From positions 5,918,501-5,982,500 of the forward strand of contig NZ_CP045354.1 of assembly GCF_009363435.1 (NCBI RefSeq): a stretch of DNA of 64,000 nucleotides, written 5' to 3'. Every line of letters begins with the position of its first letter. The stretch's first letter is position 1. The notes beneath the pieces were generated by a model. The model saw only the letters and a program-made list of their open reading frames with translations. It was not told where the DNA came from and did no database searches. Positions 40,441-50,049 of this stretch are shown piece by piece. Source of the DNA: Labrenzia sp. THAF82 (GTDB lineage: Bacteria > Pseudomonadota > Alphaproteobacteria > Rhizobiales > Stappiaceae). The position numbers and the translations under genes were made by a program.

Positions 40441-41758
40441 CCGGCCAGCCTTTGCCGGAACACTGCAGGACATTGAAGAGCGTCGCTACCAACTCTGGCT
40501 GAAAGCTATCAGCGCAGTTGTTATCGCGACCCTGACCTTCAACTTCCTGCTGGCGGTTTTCAACACAAACTTGATCGGAATCTCTGAAAGCCACGTCATC
40601 TTGACCGAGCTCGCCTTGATTGGCTGCGCGCTGCTGCTCGCCATGAGCCGCAATCCTGCGCTCTATGTCATTCTGGCGCTTTACCTGAGTTACATGGCCT
40701 TCATTCTTGCCTTGCGTCCGGAACTTGATCTGAAAGCCATTCGCGACTTTCTCATCCCGATTATCTTCTATTTCATTGGACGCAAATTCCAACGGATAGA
40801 AGACGCTGACAGGCTGGTTTGGACCTGTACCTTCATTGTTCTGGCAATCGGATTCTTCGAATTCCTTTTCCTGGATCTCTACACGCAGGCCGTTGATATC
40901 TTTGGATATTACGTTGCGCGTGGCACCTTGGAAATCGATGACAACTTTATCGAAGGTTCGAATTTGTTTGTCTCGAGCACCCGCGTCGGAGGACGAAACT
41001 TCTTTGACTTTCTCGGTCAGATCAGAGCTTCTTCGGTCTTCCTGGAGCCCGTTACGATGGGCAATTTCGGAGCATTTCTATGCCTTTGGGCGCTCTTTCG
41101 AAAAGGCATGCATCACCGTATTCTGCTCCTGGTACTGGCCTTTGTCGTCATTGTCCTCGCGGACGCCCGGTTCGGAATGTTCGTGTGTTTCTTCCTGTTC
41201 GTTGCAGCAGGCGCTGCCTATCTCGTCCCAAGATTTCTTTGGTGGTGCCTGCCGCCGTTGATCGTATTTGCTCTGGCTGTGTTCGGTGGTCTCTTTCCCG
41301 ACTTGCCCTGGGCTGACAACTTCATTGGACGGCTCATCCATGCAAGTCATCTGCAGCAGCTGATCACTCTGGATGCCTTGTTCGGTTTGCGGCCGGATGT
41401 TCCCTTTCTTGCCGACAACGGTTTTGCCTATTCCATCGTCAAGTGCGGGATTATCGGTTTGCTGGCCCTCTGGACGCTCTTTGTCTTTGCGCCTTCCAAC
41501 AGCCAGCAAGCACTTCACTTCAAGGCCTTGGCCGTTGTCTATATTTCCTTGCTCATGACCGTTTCCAATTCGTTCTATTCGATCAAGCTGGCAGCCCTTT
41601 TCTGGGTCGCTGCAGGAGCGGCAGACATCATGAAGTCCTCAACAACCATCACGCGCCGACAAGACGCCGCTGCAAAACCCACTGCGTCGAACCACGATAC
41701 CCGGAGCTTTTGGAGCACACGGGAACAAAATCGTCAGAGCCTCAGGGCGCGAGTATAA
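40418..41758 (+). CDS. Wzy-like polysaccharide polymerase (O-antigen ligase type)
   Basis: A 446-residue polytopic protein with about ten hydrophobic segments, among them AISAVVIATLTFNFLLAVF near 26-44, ILLLVLAFVVIVLA near 232-245 and YLVPRFLWWCLPPLIVFALAVFGG near 266-289. A large periplasmic loop follows residue 150. DFLIPIIFYFIGR and the DARFGMFVCFFLF segment are consistent with Wzy/WaaL-type enzymes, which polymerise lipid-linked repeats at the periplasmic face. ATG 40418 lies within the wzz 3-prime end; the longer upstream frame is a shadow. The C-terminal 40 residues are hydrophilic. Assignment rests on topology and neighbours as sequence is poorly conserved in this family. Confidence 0.75.
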   Translation: MLYSQLSDRPAFAGTLQDIEERRYQLWLKAISAVVIATLTFNFLLAVFNTNLIGISESHVILTELALIGCALLLAMSRNPALYVILALYLSYMAFILALRPELDLKAIRDFLIPIIFYFIGRKFQRIEDADRLVWTCTFIVLAIGFFEFLFLDLYTQAVDIFGYYVARGTLEIDDNFIEGSNLFVSSTRVGGRNFFDFLGQIRASSVFLEPVTMGNFGAFLCLWALFRKGMHHRILLLVLAFVVIVLADARFGMFVCFFLFVAAGAAYLVPRFLWWCLPPLIVFALAVFGGLFPDLPWADNFIGRLIHASHLQQLITLDALFGLRPDVPFLADNGFAYSIVKCGIIGLLALWTLFVFAPSNSQQALHFKALAVVYISLLMTVSNSFYSIKLAALFWVAAGAADIMKSSTTITRRQDAAAKPTASNHDTRSFWSTREQNRQSLRARV

Positions 41759-42900
41759 AGGTCGTCGTATTTTTTCGCAGTGTGTGGCCAGCCGTACCGT
41801 TGAACGGATTGAACCGCACGCTCGCGCAAACTCTGATCAGAAAGAAGGTCCTGTAAAGCCGAGTCTACCGCAATTGCCGTTTTCTTCACGTCTTCAAAGT
41901 CACATAGCCGGATGAGTGGATTGCTGTCGGAAAGCGATTGAAAGGCCTGATTTGCATGAACAACGGGAATGAGACCCGCACTCAAGGCTTCAATCAACAC
42001 CAGGCCAAATCCCTCATAATCTGAAGCGCTGACGAACAAGCTGCATTGACCGATCAGGTCACGCAGCTGTTGGTTGCTGAGACCAACATGGACATAAACC
42101 TGGCTGCCCAGCCCGAGAGACTGTGCTCGTGACAGAATGTCATTCTTTGTGAGATCGGATTCAACACCCGCCACATGCAGGGTCCAGCTGTCGTCGGAAG
42201 TCGACAGGGATTTCATAAGATCCAGCAACAAGTTCAAGCGCTTGTTCGAAGAAAACCTCCCGAGTGTCAAGAGTGTTTTCCGGGGTTCAACCGAAGCCGC
42301 TTCGCCGAACTTTTCAAGATCAACTCCGTTTTCGATCAGTTCGGTGCGCCTTGGCGCGATCTTTCGAAACAGATCGAAGTCGCTTTGGCTGCAGCAGGCA
42401 ATGCCCGAATACTGGGATGAGGACAATCGCGTCAGCGAATTGAACCAGACCTGCTTCAAACGCGCAAACCGGGCTGTGTGAAAAAAGCCGCCATGCGTTG
42501 TCGCAACCAGGGTTTTCCGGTGCCAGAACCTGCTCAGAGCAAGGGCATCGTAAAAAAAGTCCACGGCATGGACGTGCACCAGATCAGCGTCCTTGATTTC
42601 ACCCAGGACCGACGGAGCCAGAGGGTATCTGGTGCTTCCGCGAAACGGAATGCGACACACCTCGATGCCGTCAATGATCTCCCGTCCCGGAAGTCTGGCG
42701 CTTAAGTCCGTGAACAATCTGTCCAGCGTGACAACCTTGAGACCGGCAAACCGCCCATTTTGCTTGGCCGCCAGGTTCCGGACAACGTCTTCAAGGCCAC
42801 CTATATTGGGAGCATATTGCCGAACCACGTGAACAACACGCACATCGGAGAAATCAGCAATGCCGTTAAGTATCTCGTCTGTGTCGGGTTCATGTTTCAT
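41734..42900 (-). CDS. GT4 glycosyltransferase
   Basis: A 388-residue GT-B transferase. N-terminal acceptor part: VVHVVRQYAPNIGGLEDVVRNLA near 21-43. The C-terminal donor domain has the GT4 retaining signature E-x7-E in SDYEGFGLVLIEALSAGLIPV, near 293-313, preceded by LTLGRFSSNKR near 215-225. ATG 42900 is preceded by GGAAAAG; the frame is open to 42984 without resemblance. It is the only gene on the minus strand within the exopolysaccharide group and overlaps the polymerase gene by 25 bases tail to tail. Donor sugar unknown. Confidence 0.87.
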   Translation of the reverse strand: MKHEPDTDEILNGIADFSDVRVVHVVRQYAPNIGGLEDVVRNLAAKQNGRFAGLKVVTLDRLFTDLSARLPGREIIDGIEVCRIPFRGSTRYPLAPSVLGEIKDADLVHVHAVDFFYDALALSRFWHRKTLVATTHGGFFHTARFARLKQVWFNSLTRLSSSQYSGIACCSQSDFDLFRKIAPRRTELIENGVDLEKFGEAASVEPRKTLLTLGRFSSNKRLNLLLDLMKSLSTSDDSWTLHVAGVESDLTKNDILSRAQSLGLGSQVYVHVGLSNQQLRDLIGQCSLFVSASDYEGFGLVLIEALSAGLIPVVHANQAFQSLSDSNPLIRLCDFEDVKKTAIAVDSALQDLLSDQSLRERAVQSVQRYGWPHTAKKYDDLYTRALRL

Positions 42901-43018
42901 ATATCTTTTCCGGCGAAAACATTTGTGCTCAAGCACTTTCCGCGCAAGGTAACATCCGTCCTTCAACAAGATCTTTATGATCATATCGCCAAACAGCGCT
43001 TACCCGTCTATAGCCTTT

Positions 43019-44089
43019 ATGAAATATCACCGCCCAAAACTGACCTCATCAAAACGCATCCCGCTTCCGGGACGTTTCGTTGCCGGCGCTCTTGCTACGA
43101 CCCTGCTCGTCGCGGCTATTTCGCATCCGGCTTCCGCACAAAGATGCCTTCGTGGTGTCAACCTTGCGGGAGGTGAGTTTGGCGGATCGCAGGGCGAGTA
43201 CGGGCAAAGCTACATTTATCCCTCTGACGAAACTCTGGACTGGGCTGCATCTCGGCAGATGACTGCCATTCGGCTTCCCTTCAAATGGGAAAGACTTCAA
43301 CCCCAGTTGAACGGTCCGTTTGACAGCGCGGAGCTTACGCGCCTGGTTGATGTGGTCCGGCAGGCAAACGGACGCGGACTCACAGTTGTTCTCGATCCGC
43401 ACAATTACGCCGAGTACGAGAACGATCGCCTGGGCAAAGGCAAACTGACAGCGGCCGACTTCGCAAATTTCTGGTCGCAACTGGCACCCATCTTTTCCGG
43501 AAACCCGCTGGTCGTTTACGGATTGATGAACGAACCAACGGACATTGGATCTGCGGTGTGGTTCGAAGCGGCGCAGGCGGGTCTCGATGCCGTTCGAGCG
43601 ACGGGTGCGAACAATCTTGTTCTTGTACCGGGTAATGTCTGGAGCGGCGCTTCGCACTGGTTCGATGATCAGGAAGGTGGCTCCAATGCCGAACTGTTCC
43701 AGCACATTTCAGACAGCGCCGACAATTTCGCCTTCGAATTTCACCAATATATGGACGACAATTTTTCCGGTACCAATCCCACCTGTCCAAGGGTCAAAGA
43801 CGCAATTCTGGCGCTTGAAGGCGTAACGGGTTGGATGCGGCAATATGGGTACAAAGGTTTCCTGGGTGAATTCGGTGGGACCAGTTCACCCGATTGCCTG
43901 GAAGGACTTGACGATTTTGGCGACTACCTGGCCAGTCAGAGCGACATCTGGATTGGCTGGACAGCCTGGGCAGCCGGTGACTGGTGGGGAGATTATCCCC
44001 TGTCCCTGCAACCGGACAACGGGATCGACAAACCCCAGATTGAAGTCCTCAAACCATATTTTCAGGATCTGGACCAGCAATGCGGGTGA
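43019..44089 (+). CDS. Secreted GH5-family glycanase
   Basis: A 356-residue hydrolase with a Sec signal peptide (basic start, hydrophobic AGALATTLLVAAISH, predicted cut after PASA, near residue 38). Glycoside hydrolase family 5 fold: RGVNLAGGEFGG near 43-54, IRLPFKWERLQP near 83-94, acid/base Glu in YGLMNEPTD near 166-174, and nucleophile Glu in GFLGEFGG near 279-286. Endoglucanase-like members in exopolysaccharide loci (as in bacterial cellulose operons) trim or edit the polymer. ATG 43019 fits the signal peptide better than ATG 42977. It lies between the polymerase and the GumK-like gene, co-directional with both. Confidence 0.87.
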   Translation: MKYHRPKLTSSKRIPLPGRFVAGALATTLLVAAISHPASAQRCLRGVNLAGGEFGGSQGEYGQSYIYPSDETLDWAASRQMTAIRLPFKWERLQPQLNGPFDSAELTRLVDVVRQANGRGLTVVLDPHNYAEYENDRLGKGKLTAADFANFWSQLAPIFSGNPLVVYGLMNEPTDIGSAVWFEAAQAGLDAVRATGANNLVLVPGNVWSGASHWFDDQEGGSNAELFQHISDSADNFAFEFHQYMDDNFSGTNPTCPRVKDAILALEGVTGWMRQYGYKGFLGEFGGTSSPDCLEGLDDFGDYLASQSDIWIGWTAWAAGDWWGDYPLSLQPDNGIDKPQIEVLKPYFQDLDQQCG

Positions 44090-44128
44090 AACCTGAGCAG
44101 CGACTGAGGCTGAATACGGAAGAGGTTT

Positions 44129-45217
44129 ATGGCAGATAAGATCCTCATCGTTTCCCGACACGATTATCGAACCGAGTGGCGAGCCAGCCTGCACTTCCTT
44201 GCGGACGCTTATCACGCTTTGGGCAGCTCGGTAAAATTCGTATCCGTCGGTTTCAGCCCACTATCCTTGTTGTCTCATGATCACCGCAAAGCGCTCTCAA
44301 GCGATGCCAACAGATGGCAAACCAGGAACGGTATAGAGTGTTTCTTGTGGCGCTCTCCGATACATCCGTTCAACCGAGGGCTCGGCAGCCTCGCTTTCCT
44401 GACCAACAGTCTTTTCAAATGGTGGATCAACTCGTCTTGCTCCGAAATGGACCGGGCGTGTGAGACAGCCGACCTGATCATCGTGGAATCGGGAATAGCG
44501 GCGGCGTTGGTCGGGCGGATCAGGCGCTGTGCGCCAAATGCAAAGCTCATTTACGTGGCATCCGATCTTCTGGAAACCGTGAACGCTCATCCCTTTATTG
44601 AAGAGCAGCTCTACCGCGACCGATCCGCCATCAGCCACATAGTTGTCGTCGCCCGGGCCATGGCCAAGCACTTCCAGGATTTTGGCTGTCCAGTTCACTT
44701 CGTGACACATGGCATTTCAAAATCAGATTTCGATACAATTGGCCCGAGTCCCTATTCAGGAGGCAAAAACATCGTCACAGTCGGATCAATGCTTTTCGAT
44801 CCGACGTTTTTCGAAGTCGCATCCGAAAACTTTCCGGACATTCACTTTCATCTGATCGGTACGCCCAAACTTGAAAACGGTGCAGAAAACATCACCGAGT
44901 ATGGTCGGATGGAGTTTACGGAAACGCTTCCCTATCTGAAATATGCCGATGCTGGCGCCGCGCCCTATCACGACATGGAGCATGCAGACTACCTGGTCGA
45001 TAGCAGCATGAAGCTCATGCAGTACGACTATCTGAAACTCAATGCCATTTGCCCGGATTTTGCGGCTGGCGAAAAACCAAATCGCTATGGCTATAGACCC
45101 GGCGACACGGCCTCCGTGACCTTCGCAATCGAAAACGCTCTTGGCAGGCCTTACACGGAAGGCAATACCGAGGTTCTCGATTGGAAAGATGTGGCAATCA
45201 GATACAGGGACTTTTGA
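44129..45217 (+). CDS. GumK-like glycosyltransferase (GT70 type)
   Basis: A 362-residue GT-B transferase resembling GumK, the membrane-associated glucuronosyltransferase of xanthan synthesis. The start ILIVSRHDYRTEWRASLHFLA at 5-25 corresponds to the GumK opening with its catalytic Asp-centred loop. Other segments: VESGIAAALV near 112-121, VTVGSMLFDP near 212-221, and the C-terminal APYHDMEHADYLVDSSMKLMQYDYLKLN, near 277-304. It is most likely to transfer a uronic acid or hexose to a polyprenyl-linked oligosaccharide. Followed by about 300 non-coding bases before the flippase gene. Confidence 0.78.
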   Translation: MADKILIVSRHDYRTEWRASLHFLADAYHALGSSVKFVSVGFSPLSLLSHDHRKALSSDANRWQTRNGIECFLWRSPIHPFNRGLGSLAFLTNSLFKWWINSSCSEMDRACETADLIIVESGIAAALVGRIRRCAPNAKLIYVASDLLETVNAHPFIEEQLYRDRSAISHIVVVARAMAKHFQDFGCPVHFVTHGISKSDFDTIGPSPYSGGKNIVTVGSMLFDPTFFEVASENFPDIHFHLIGTPKLENGAENITEYGRMEFTETLPYLKYADAGAAPYHDMEHADYLVDSSMKLMQYDYLKLNAICPDFAAGEKPNRYGYRPGDTASVTFAIENALGRPYTEGNTEVLDWKDVAIRYRDF

Positions 45218-45515
45218 CCGACCTGTTGCTCAACGTGTGTTTTACAGCTTGTTCGAACACAGCCTGTTCTACCGAAAAGCAGCACTGTTCCGTCCTGTTT
45301 TTGCGAAATCTCCCGCACACTCATCGGCGACATTCAAGAAAAACGGCCATACGAAATCTTAAACGAATACGCATAAACAAGACCCAAATAAGTACACCAC
45401 GTTACAAGTCGGAGGGCATTCGTCTCCGATCCTTGATGCAGAGGCCCCTGGGCCCAAGAACAAGTCTGGCCCGGATTCAGATGACTGTAATTTCGACTGC
45501 GAAGAGTATGGCCTG

Positions 45516-46973
45516 ATGGCGTCCATGCTTCGAAATTCGGTGGTGAACACCACAGCTGGCGTTCTCTCCATGTTCATGGGGTTCATCTGCAGCATCATTG
45601 TGGCCCGCACGCTTGGCGTCGAAGGCACTGGCATCGTGGCTTACGCCCTTTGGTTCATGACCGTTGCCACCGTTGTCTCGGATTATGGCATGCCGCAAGC
45701 AACATTGCGCTTCATTGCGCGTGACGTATCCGGCGATCATCTTCACAGCGCCCTATTGCAGACTTTGCTGTCCCGTTTTGTTGTCACAACGGCGATCATG
45801 GCAGTCGGAATAGGAACCTATGCACTTTGGCTTGCCAGTGGGAATGACGCACGCGGATCATCCGTCTGGCTTGCCACAATCGTTCTCTTTTTTAGTTACG
45901 CCTATTCGACAATTTCCATCGGCGCAGCACAGGGTCTTGGTCAGTTCGATCGCGCTGCGAAGATGACGTTGACGGGCTGTGTCTTGCAGTTTTTCTCGGT
46001 GCTGGGCGGTGCTTTGCTTTTCGGCCCCGTCGGCGCAATTCTCGGACATGCCACACGGCACCTGCCGCAGGCTCTCGATCTCAGGCGCTACCTTGGTCAA
46101 ACAGCCGAGCGTGTCCGCGAGATCCCGGCTGATGTCAAAATCTACGCGCGCAACAACTGGATATCGGGCAGCGTCTTTGCCCTTTTCGGAGCCCGGATCG
46201 AGCTTGCACTTATTGGTTTCTTTTTCTCTATCGCCCAAGTGGGTTACTATTCCATCGGCCTGACAATGTCTGGCATGATTGCGCAATTGGCCGTGTTCAT
46301 TCTCGCCTTCGTGGTTCCCCAATTCGGAGCAATGCACGACAACGCCGACGACACTGCCTTCGCCAGTGCCTTTCAGGAAACGATTAGATGGCTTGGAATT
46401 GTCATCGCTCCCATCGCCATTGGCGGTGCCTCCATCGCGAGCGAGCTCATTCCGGTCGTCTTCGGGGAAGACTTCGCCCCCGCGGTCTGGCCGGCGGTCA
46501 TATTGCTTGCATTTGCAATCGCACAGGCACTTGCATCTGTCATTTCACGCGCGATCCTCGCCAAAAACCGGAGCACTGACGAGCTTCGCATGATGCTGGT
46601 TTGGTGTGGCGCAACCACTGTGTCGCTGCTGATCACCGTACCGTCTTACGGTCAGTTGGGAGCCGCCTGGATTCGCGGCGGTGCCAGCATTCTTCTGTTA
46701 CTGATGCTGAGTATCTATTGCCATCGCGTCCTTCAGCTCCGTCTGCCCGTGCTTGCCCTGATGAAATCGACCTTGGCGGCGGCTATTTGCGGGGCAACAG
46801 CAGCCTACATGCTTACCATCGTCTCCGGACTGATCGGTCTTCTGATCGCCGTCAGCGCTGCCGCACCAGTTTATTTCCTGGCACTGTTTCTTCTAAGGGC
46901 GGTCACCTGGAAGGAAATCCGACCGCTGTTCGATGGGTTGAAAACTCGCATGAGATCGTCAAAAGCTGACTGA
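45516..46973 (+). CDS. Wzx-type oligosaccharide flippase
   Basis: A 485-residue polytopic protein of the MOP/PST flippase superfamily, with some twelve to fourteen hydrophobic segments. It opens SVVNTTAGVLSMFMGFICSIIVARTLGVEGTG, the family's usual first-helix pattern ending in R-x-L-G-x-x-G-x-G. It exports undecaprenyl-linked repeat units for the Wzy polymerase encoded upstream. Start ATG 45516 is kept; ATG 45525 (MLRNS) is an alternative. The C-terminal tail is short and basic. Neighbours support the role. Confidence 0.85.
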   Translation: MASMLRNSVVNTTAGVLSMFMGFICSIIVARTLGVEGTGIVAYALWFMTVATVVSDYGMPQATLRFIARDVSGDHLHSALLQTLLSRFVVTTAIMAVGIGTYALWLASGNDARGSSVWLATIVLFFSYAYSTISIGAAQGLGQFDRAAKMTLTGCVLQFFSVLGGALLFGPVGAILGHATRHLPQALDLRRYLGQTAERVREIPADVKIYARNNWISGSVFALFGARIELALIGFFFSIAQVGYYSIGLTMSGMIAQLAVFILAFVVPQFGAMHDNADDTAFASAFQETIRWLGIVIAPIAIGGASIASELIPVVFGEDFAPAVWPAVILLAFAIAQALASVISRAILAKNRSTDELRMMLVWCGATTVSLLITVPSYGQLGAAWIRGGASILLLLMLSIYCHRVLQLRLPVLALMKSTLAAAICGATAAYMLTIVSGLIGLLIAVSAAAPVYFLALFLLRAVTWKEIRPLFDGLKTRMRSSKAD

Positions 46974-47169
46974 CCTGGCTCGTGGTTCCTGCTCTTTGCA
47001 ACTTCTATTAATGCGTTATTAGCCTGAGATTTCTAAATTGAAGCCAACTCTATTGGTTTTCGCATCAGTGCGAGATCAACTGATCGGCGCATTTGCGTTT
47101 TGCTTAAGAACATCGAGCACAAGTCTTTGCGACGATCTGAAAACAATGCAAATCGGAACTATTGAAGCA

Positions 47170-48360
47170 ATGTCTATCGGAACCGTATTCGGCGAACGCT
47201 TTGGACCCATTTTGCAATCGATCGGAACCCTGCTTTCAAAGCGTGTTTTGAATACACTCTCCGTCGGCTTCTACTCGGTCATCATTCTTGGAACCCTGGC
47301 GCTCGCCTATTTCAATCCGGTCTACAATTGGGACATCCTGGCCTATGTCGGGATCGCGGTGGAAGACAGGCTTGAAACGGCGGAAGAAATTCACGCGACC
47401 GCTTACGGTGAAGTTCAGGAAGCCGCTTCGGAGCTTCAATTCTATAAAGTGACTGCATCTATTCCCTATAGGGTTGGCCAATATGAGAACCCTGACCACT
47501 TTGTGTCGCTGTTCCCCATGTACCGGGTGAAACTGGCCTATGTCGAAGCAATCAAGCATCTTGGAGACGTCGCTGGCCGCGTGCATGCCACAACGCTGAT
47601 TTCTACGATTTCAGCAGCGTTGGTCGGTGTCTTTGTCATTGCCTGGAGTTTTCGGCGAAACTTCGTTCAAGGCCTTCTGATCATCGGACCCGTCTCGATA
47701 CTGATCGGCTATGTCTTTTCTGCCAGAGAAGCGACACCTGACCTGATGATGGCGGTATTTACCCTGCCAGCGATCTATTTTGTCTGCAGGGAAAAGCCAT
47801 TCTTTGCAGCACCGTTTCTCATCCTTGCCTTTCTGGTCCGGCCGGATGGTATTCTATTGTTCTTCGCATTGCTCCTGGCAGCGCTCGCGGTGAGTAAATA
47901 TCGGCTGGCCTATCTGGCCCTCTTTATTGCCTGCGTGTGTCTTTATTTCCCTGTGACGGGCTCTGCGGAGCATCCGGGCTGGTGGCCTCATTTCTATTTC
48001 TCAAACATTGAATACCAGGACGACATGCGCGGGTTCAACCCAGCCTTTGACGCCGTCCTTTTCATCAAAGCGCTGCTGATCAACCTTGCGCGCACGGTAC
48101 AGGCCTATGATTGGCTGATGTTACTGGCAGTCTTTCTGCTCGGATTTGCGCTGTTTATCCGCAACGGTTTCGAGATCTCACGCGGTCAATGGATGGCGGT
48201 TATCGCCTTAACACTTTGTATTGGCGGAAAATTCGTCACCTTTCCGCTCCCGGATGATCGCGTTTATCTGCCCTACATGTTGCCCCTGTTGCTGGTCCTG
48301 ATGGAAATCTGGAAGCCGGAATTTTCTGTCGCGCAGTCCGGAACCAAACGGGTTTCATAG
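47170..48360 (+). CDS. Polytopic membrane protein of unknown function, possible GT-C type
   Basis: A protein of about 396 residues with some ten hydrophobic helices (VLNTLSVGFYSVIILGTLALAYF near the start, PYMLPLLLVLMEI near the end) and a first periplasmic loop holding the motif NWDILAYVG and an acidic stretch after it. A first loop with an Asp is typical of GT-C lipid-sugar-dependent transferases, but I do not recognise the family and the inference is weak. Starts at 47146 and 47038 are also in frame; I choose ATG 47170 with GAAG just before it. It is the last plus-strand gene of the exopolysaccharide locus and is followed by a strong terminator. Confidence 0.6.
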   Translation: MSIGTVFGERFGPILQSIGTLLSKRVLNTLSVGFYSVIILGTLALAYFNPVYNWDILAYVGIAVEDRLETAEEIHATAYGEVQEAASELQFYKVTASIPYRVGQYENPDHFVSLFPMYRVKLAYVEAIKHLGDVAGRVHATTLISTISAALVGVFVIAWSFRRNFVQGLLIIGPVSILIGYVFSAREATPDLMMAVFTLPAIYFVCREKPFFAAPFLILAFLVRPDGILLFFALLLAALAVSKYRLAYLALFIACVCLYFPVTGSAEHPGWWPHFYFSNIEYQDDMRGFNPAFDAVLFIKALLINLARTVQAYDWLMLLAVFLLGFALFIRNGFEISRGQWMAVIALTLCIGGKFVTFPLPDDRVYLPYMLPLLLVLMEIWKPEFSVAQSGTKRVS

Positions 48361-48507
48361 GCCGATATTGCTTTCAAACTGCTCACTCGGGCAGATGCCT
48401 GAATGCCAAGCCATTGTCCACTTGGAAGCCTTGCAGACGGGAGGCTGGTTATCGTGACTGTCCGAACTGCCAAGCCATGGCAAGCAGAGACACGACCTGA
48501 AAGACAA

Positions 48508-48535
48508 AAAACCCGCTTCGAATGAAGCGGGTTTT
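48508..48535. terminator. Bidirectional intrinsic terminator
   Basis: Perfect 12-base arms AAAACCCGCTTC (48508-48519) and GAAGCGGGTTTT (48524-48535) around GAAT. The A-tract and T-tract make it work for both strands; it lies between the convergent ends of the membrane-protein gene and the class III aminotransferase gene. Confidence 0.9.
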
Positions 48536-48589
48536 CATATTTGAAGCGCACTGACATTGACTGCCAGATCGCACTCAATTTGCTCAAAA

Positions 48590-50041
48590 CTAACCGGCCT
48601 GCGATTTGATAAAGCCGTTCACGATGCTGACAATGCCTTTCGACAAGAGGTCGTCCAGCGCATCACAGAACGTATCAACGTTGTCCATGGTGCAGACGAG
48701 TGGTGGCTCGAGGCGAATGACATTGCGATTGTACTCGGTGAAGGCCACCAGAATGTCGTAATCGCGCAGAAGCTGAGCTCCAATGAAGCCAGAGAGCGAA
48801 CCTTTCAGCTTTTCATCAAGCATGGCGAGAACCGGACGCAAAACCATAGGCATCGTCTTTGAGAAATCCTGAAATTCCAGTCCGACCATCAATCCTTGTC
48901 CACGGACATCCTTGATGATCTTCGGGTACTTTTCCTGGATCTGCTTCAGGCGCGAGATCAGATGAGCGCCGACCTGTGCGGAGTTTTCAATCAGATCCTC
49001 ATCGTAAAGAACATTCAGACCTTCCATGGCTGTGACGCTTGCCTCGCCAATGCCGCCAAATGTCGCCTGCGCGTGGATCATCGCTGTTTTGGGAGAGCCG
49101 TAGGCTTTCATGTAAACATCGCGCTTGGCAATCATTGCACCAACAGCAGCCTTGCCCGCACCGAGCGATTTTGCCAGCGCCGTGACGTCCGGAACAACGC
49201 CATAGTGTTCGAAAGCGTAGAATTTTCCCGTCCGGCCGTAACCGCATTGAACTTCGTCGGCCACCCAAAGCACATTGTGCTCATCGCACAAGTCTCTGAC
49301 GCCTCTCCAATAGGCTTCAGGTGCCGAGATAATGCCACCGCCGCCCTGGACGGTTTCCAAAACAACGACGCCGATGTCTGGATCAGACTTAATGGCATTG
49401 CTCAGGGCCTGCAGATCACCAAACGGAACCTTCACCCGGTTGCCGACCAACTGGAAGTCGCCTTGATAGAGTTCAGAATCCGTCAGCGACAGAACGCCCT
49501 TCGTCTTTCCGTGAAACGAGTTCTCAGCGTACACAATCTTGCAGTTTTTCCTGCCCGAGGCCCGCTCGGCCACCTTGACGGCAGCTTCCATGGCTTCTGA
49601 ACCGGTCGAACCGAGGAAAACCATGTCAAGGTCGCCCGGCGAACAGGCTGCCAGGTTCTTGGCAAGAGCTGTTGCATACTGAGAGAGAAACGCAATGGCG
49701 ATCTCGTGCCTGTTTTCGTCCTGAAACTGCTTGCGCGCGGCGATCACACGCGGATGATTGTGCCCATGGGCAAGCGAGCCGAACCCACCGAAAAAGTCCA
49801 GGATCTTTCTACCGTTCTGGTCGGTGTAATACATCCCTTCGGCGGTCTCGATCTTGACCTTGTGGAAGCCGAGCAACTTCATGAAATGAAACTGTCCGGG
49901 ATTGATATGGTCTTTGAACAGCTCAGCCATTGACTTGGTGTCGAGAGCCTTCGCCTCTTCAACCGTCATCAGGTCCGGTTTGGTGCTTTGCATCGGTTCT
50001 GCCTCAGGCATGTCCTGCTTTGTCGCAACATTAGCTAACAT
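48590..50041 (-). CDS. Class III PLP aminotransferase
   Basis: A 483-residue class III (ornithine/GABA type) aminotransferase. FFGGFGSLAHGHNHPRV near 83-99, GSTGSEAMEAAVK near 144-156, WVADEVQCGYGRTGKF near 249-264, and the PLP lysine in ALAKSLGAGK near 283-292 are all intact. AGGACTATCC precedes ATG 50041. It follows the SDR gene by eight bases on the same strand, at the end of a unit with DprE1-like and UbiA-like genes. In that setting it may aminate a lipid-linked or free keto-pentose, but a general amino acid role is possible, as family members are not substrate-specific by sequence. Confidence 0.85.
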   Translation of the reverse strand: MLANVATKQDMPEAEPMQSTKPDLMTVEEAKALDTKSMAELFKDHINPGQFHFMKLLGFHKVKIETAEGMYYTDQNGRKILDFFGGFGSLAHGHNHPRVIAARKQFQDENRHEIAIAFLSQYATALAKNLAACSPGDLDMVFLGSTGSEAMEAAVKVAERASGRKNCKIVYAENSFHGKTKGVLSLTDSELYQGDFQLVGNRVKVPFGDLQALSNAIKSDPDIGVVVLETVQGGGGIISAPEAYWRGVRDLCDEHNVLWVADEVQCGYGRTGKFYAFEHYGVVPDVTALAKSLGAGKAAVGAMIAKRDVYMKAYGSPKTAMIHAQATFGGIGEASVTAMEGLNVLYDEDLIENSAQVGAHLISRLKQIQEKYPKIIKDVRGQGLMVGLEFQDFSKTMPMVLRPVLAMLDEKLKGSLSGFIGAQLLRDYDILVAFTEYNRNVIRLEPPLVCTMDNVDTFCDALDDLLSKGIVSIVNGFIKSQAG

Positions 50042-50049
50042 GGATAGTC

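Noticed and set aside
45218..45515. Small frames in the gap between the GumK-like and flippase genes
   Set aside because: No ribosome site, no family resemblance, and the frame overlaps the GumK-like 3-prime end; I treat the 298 bases as non-coding.
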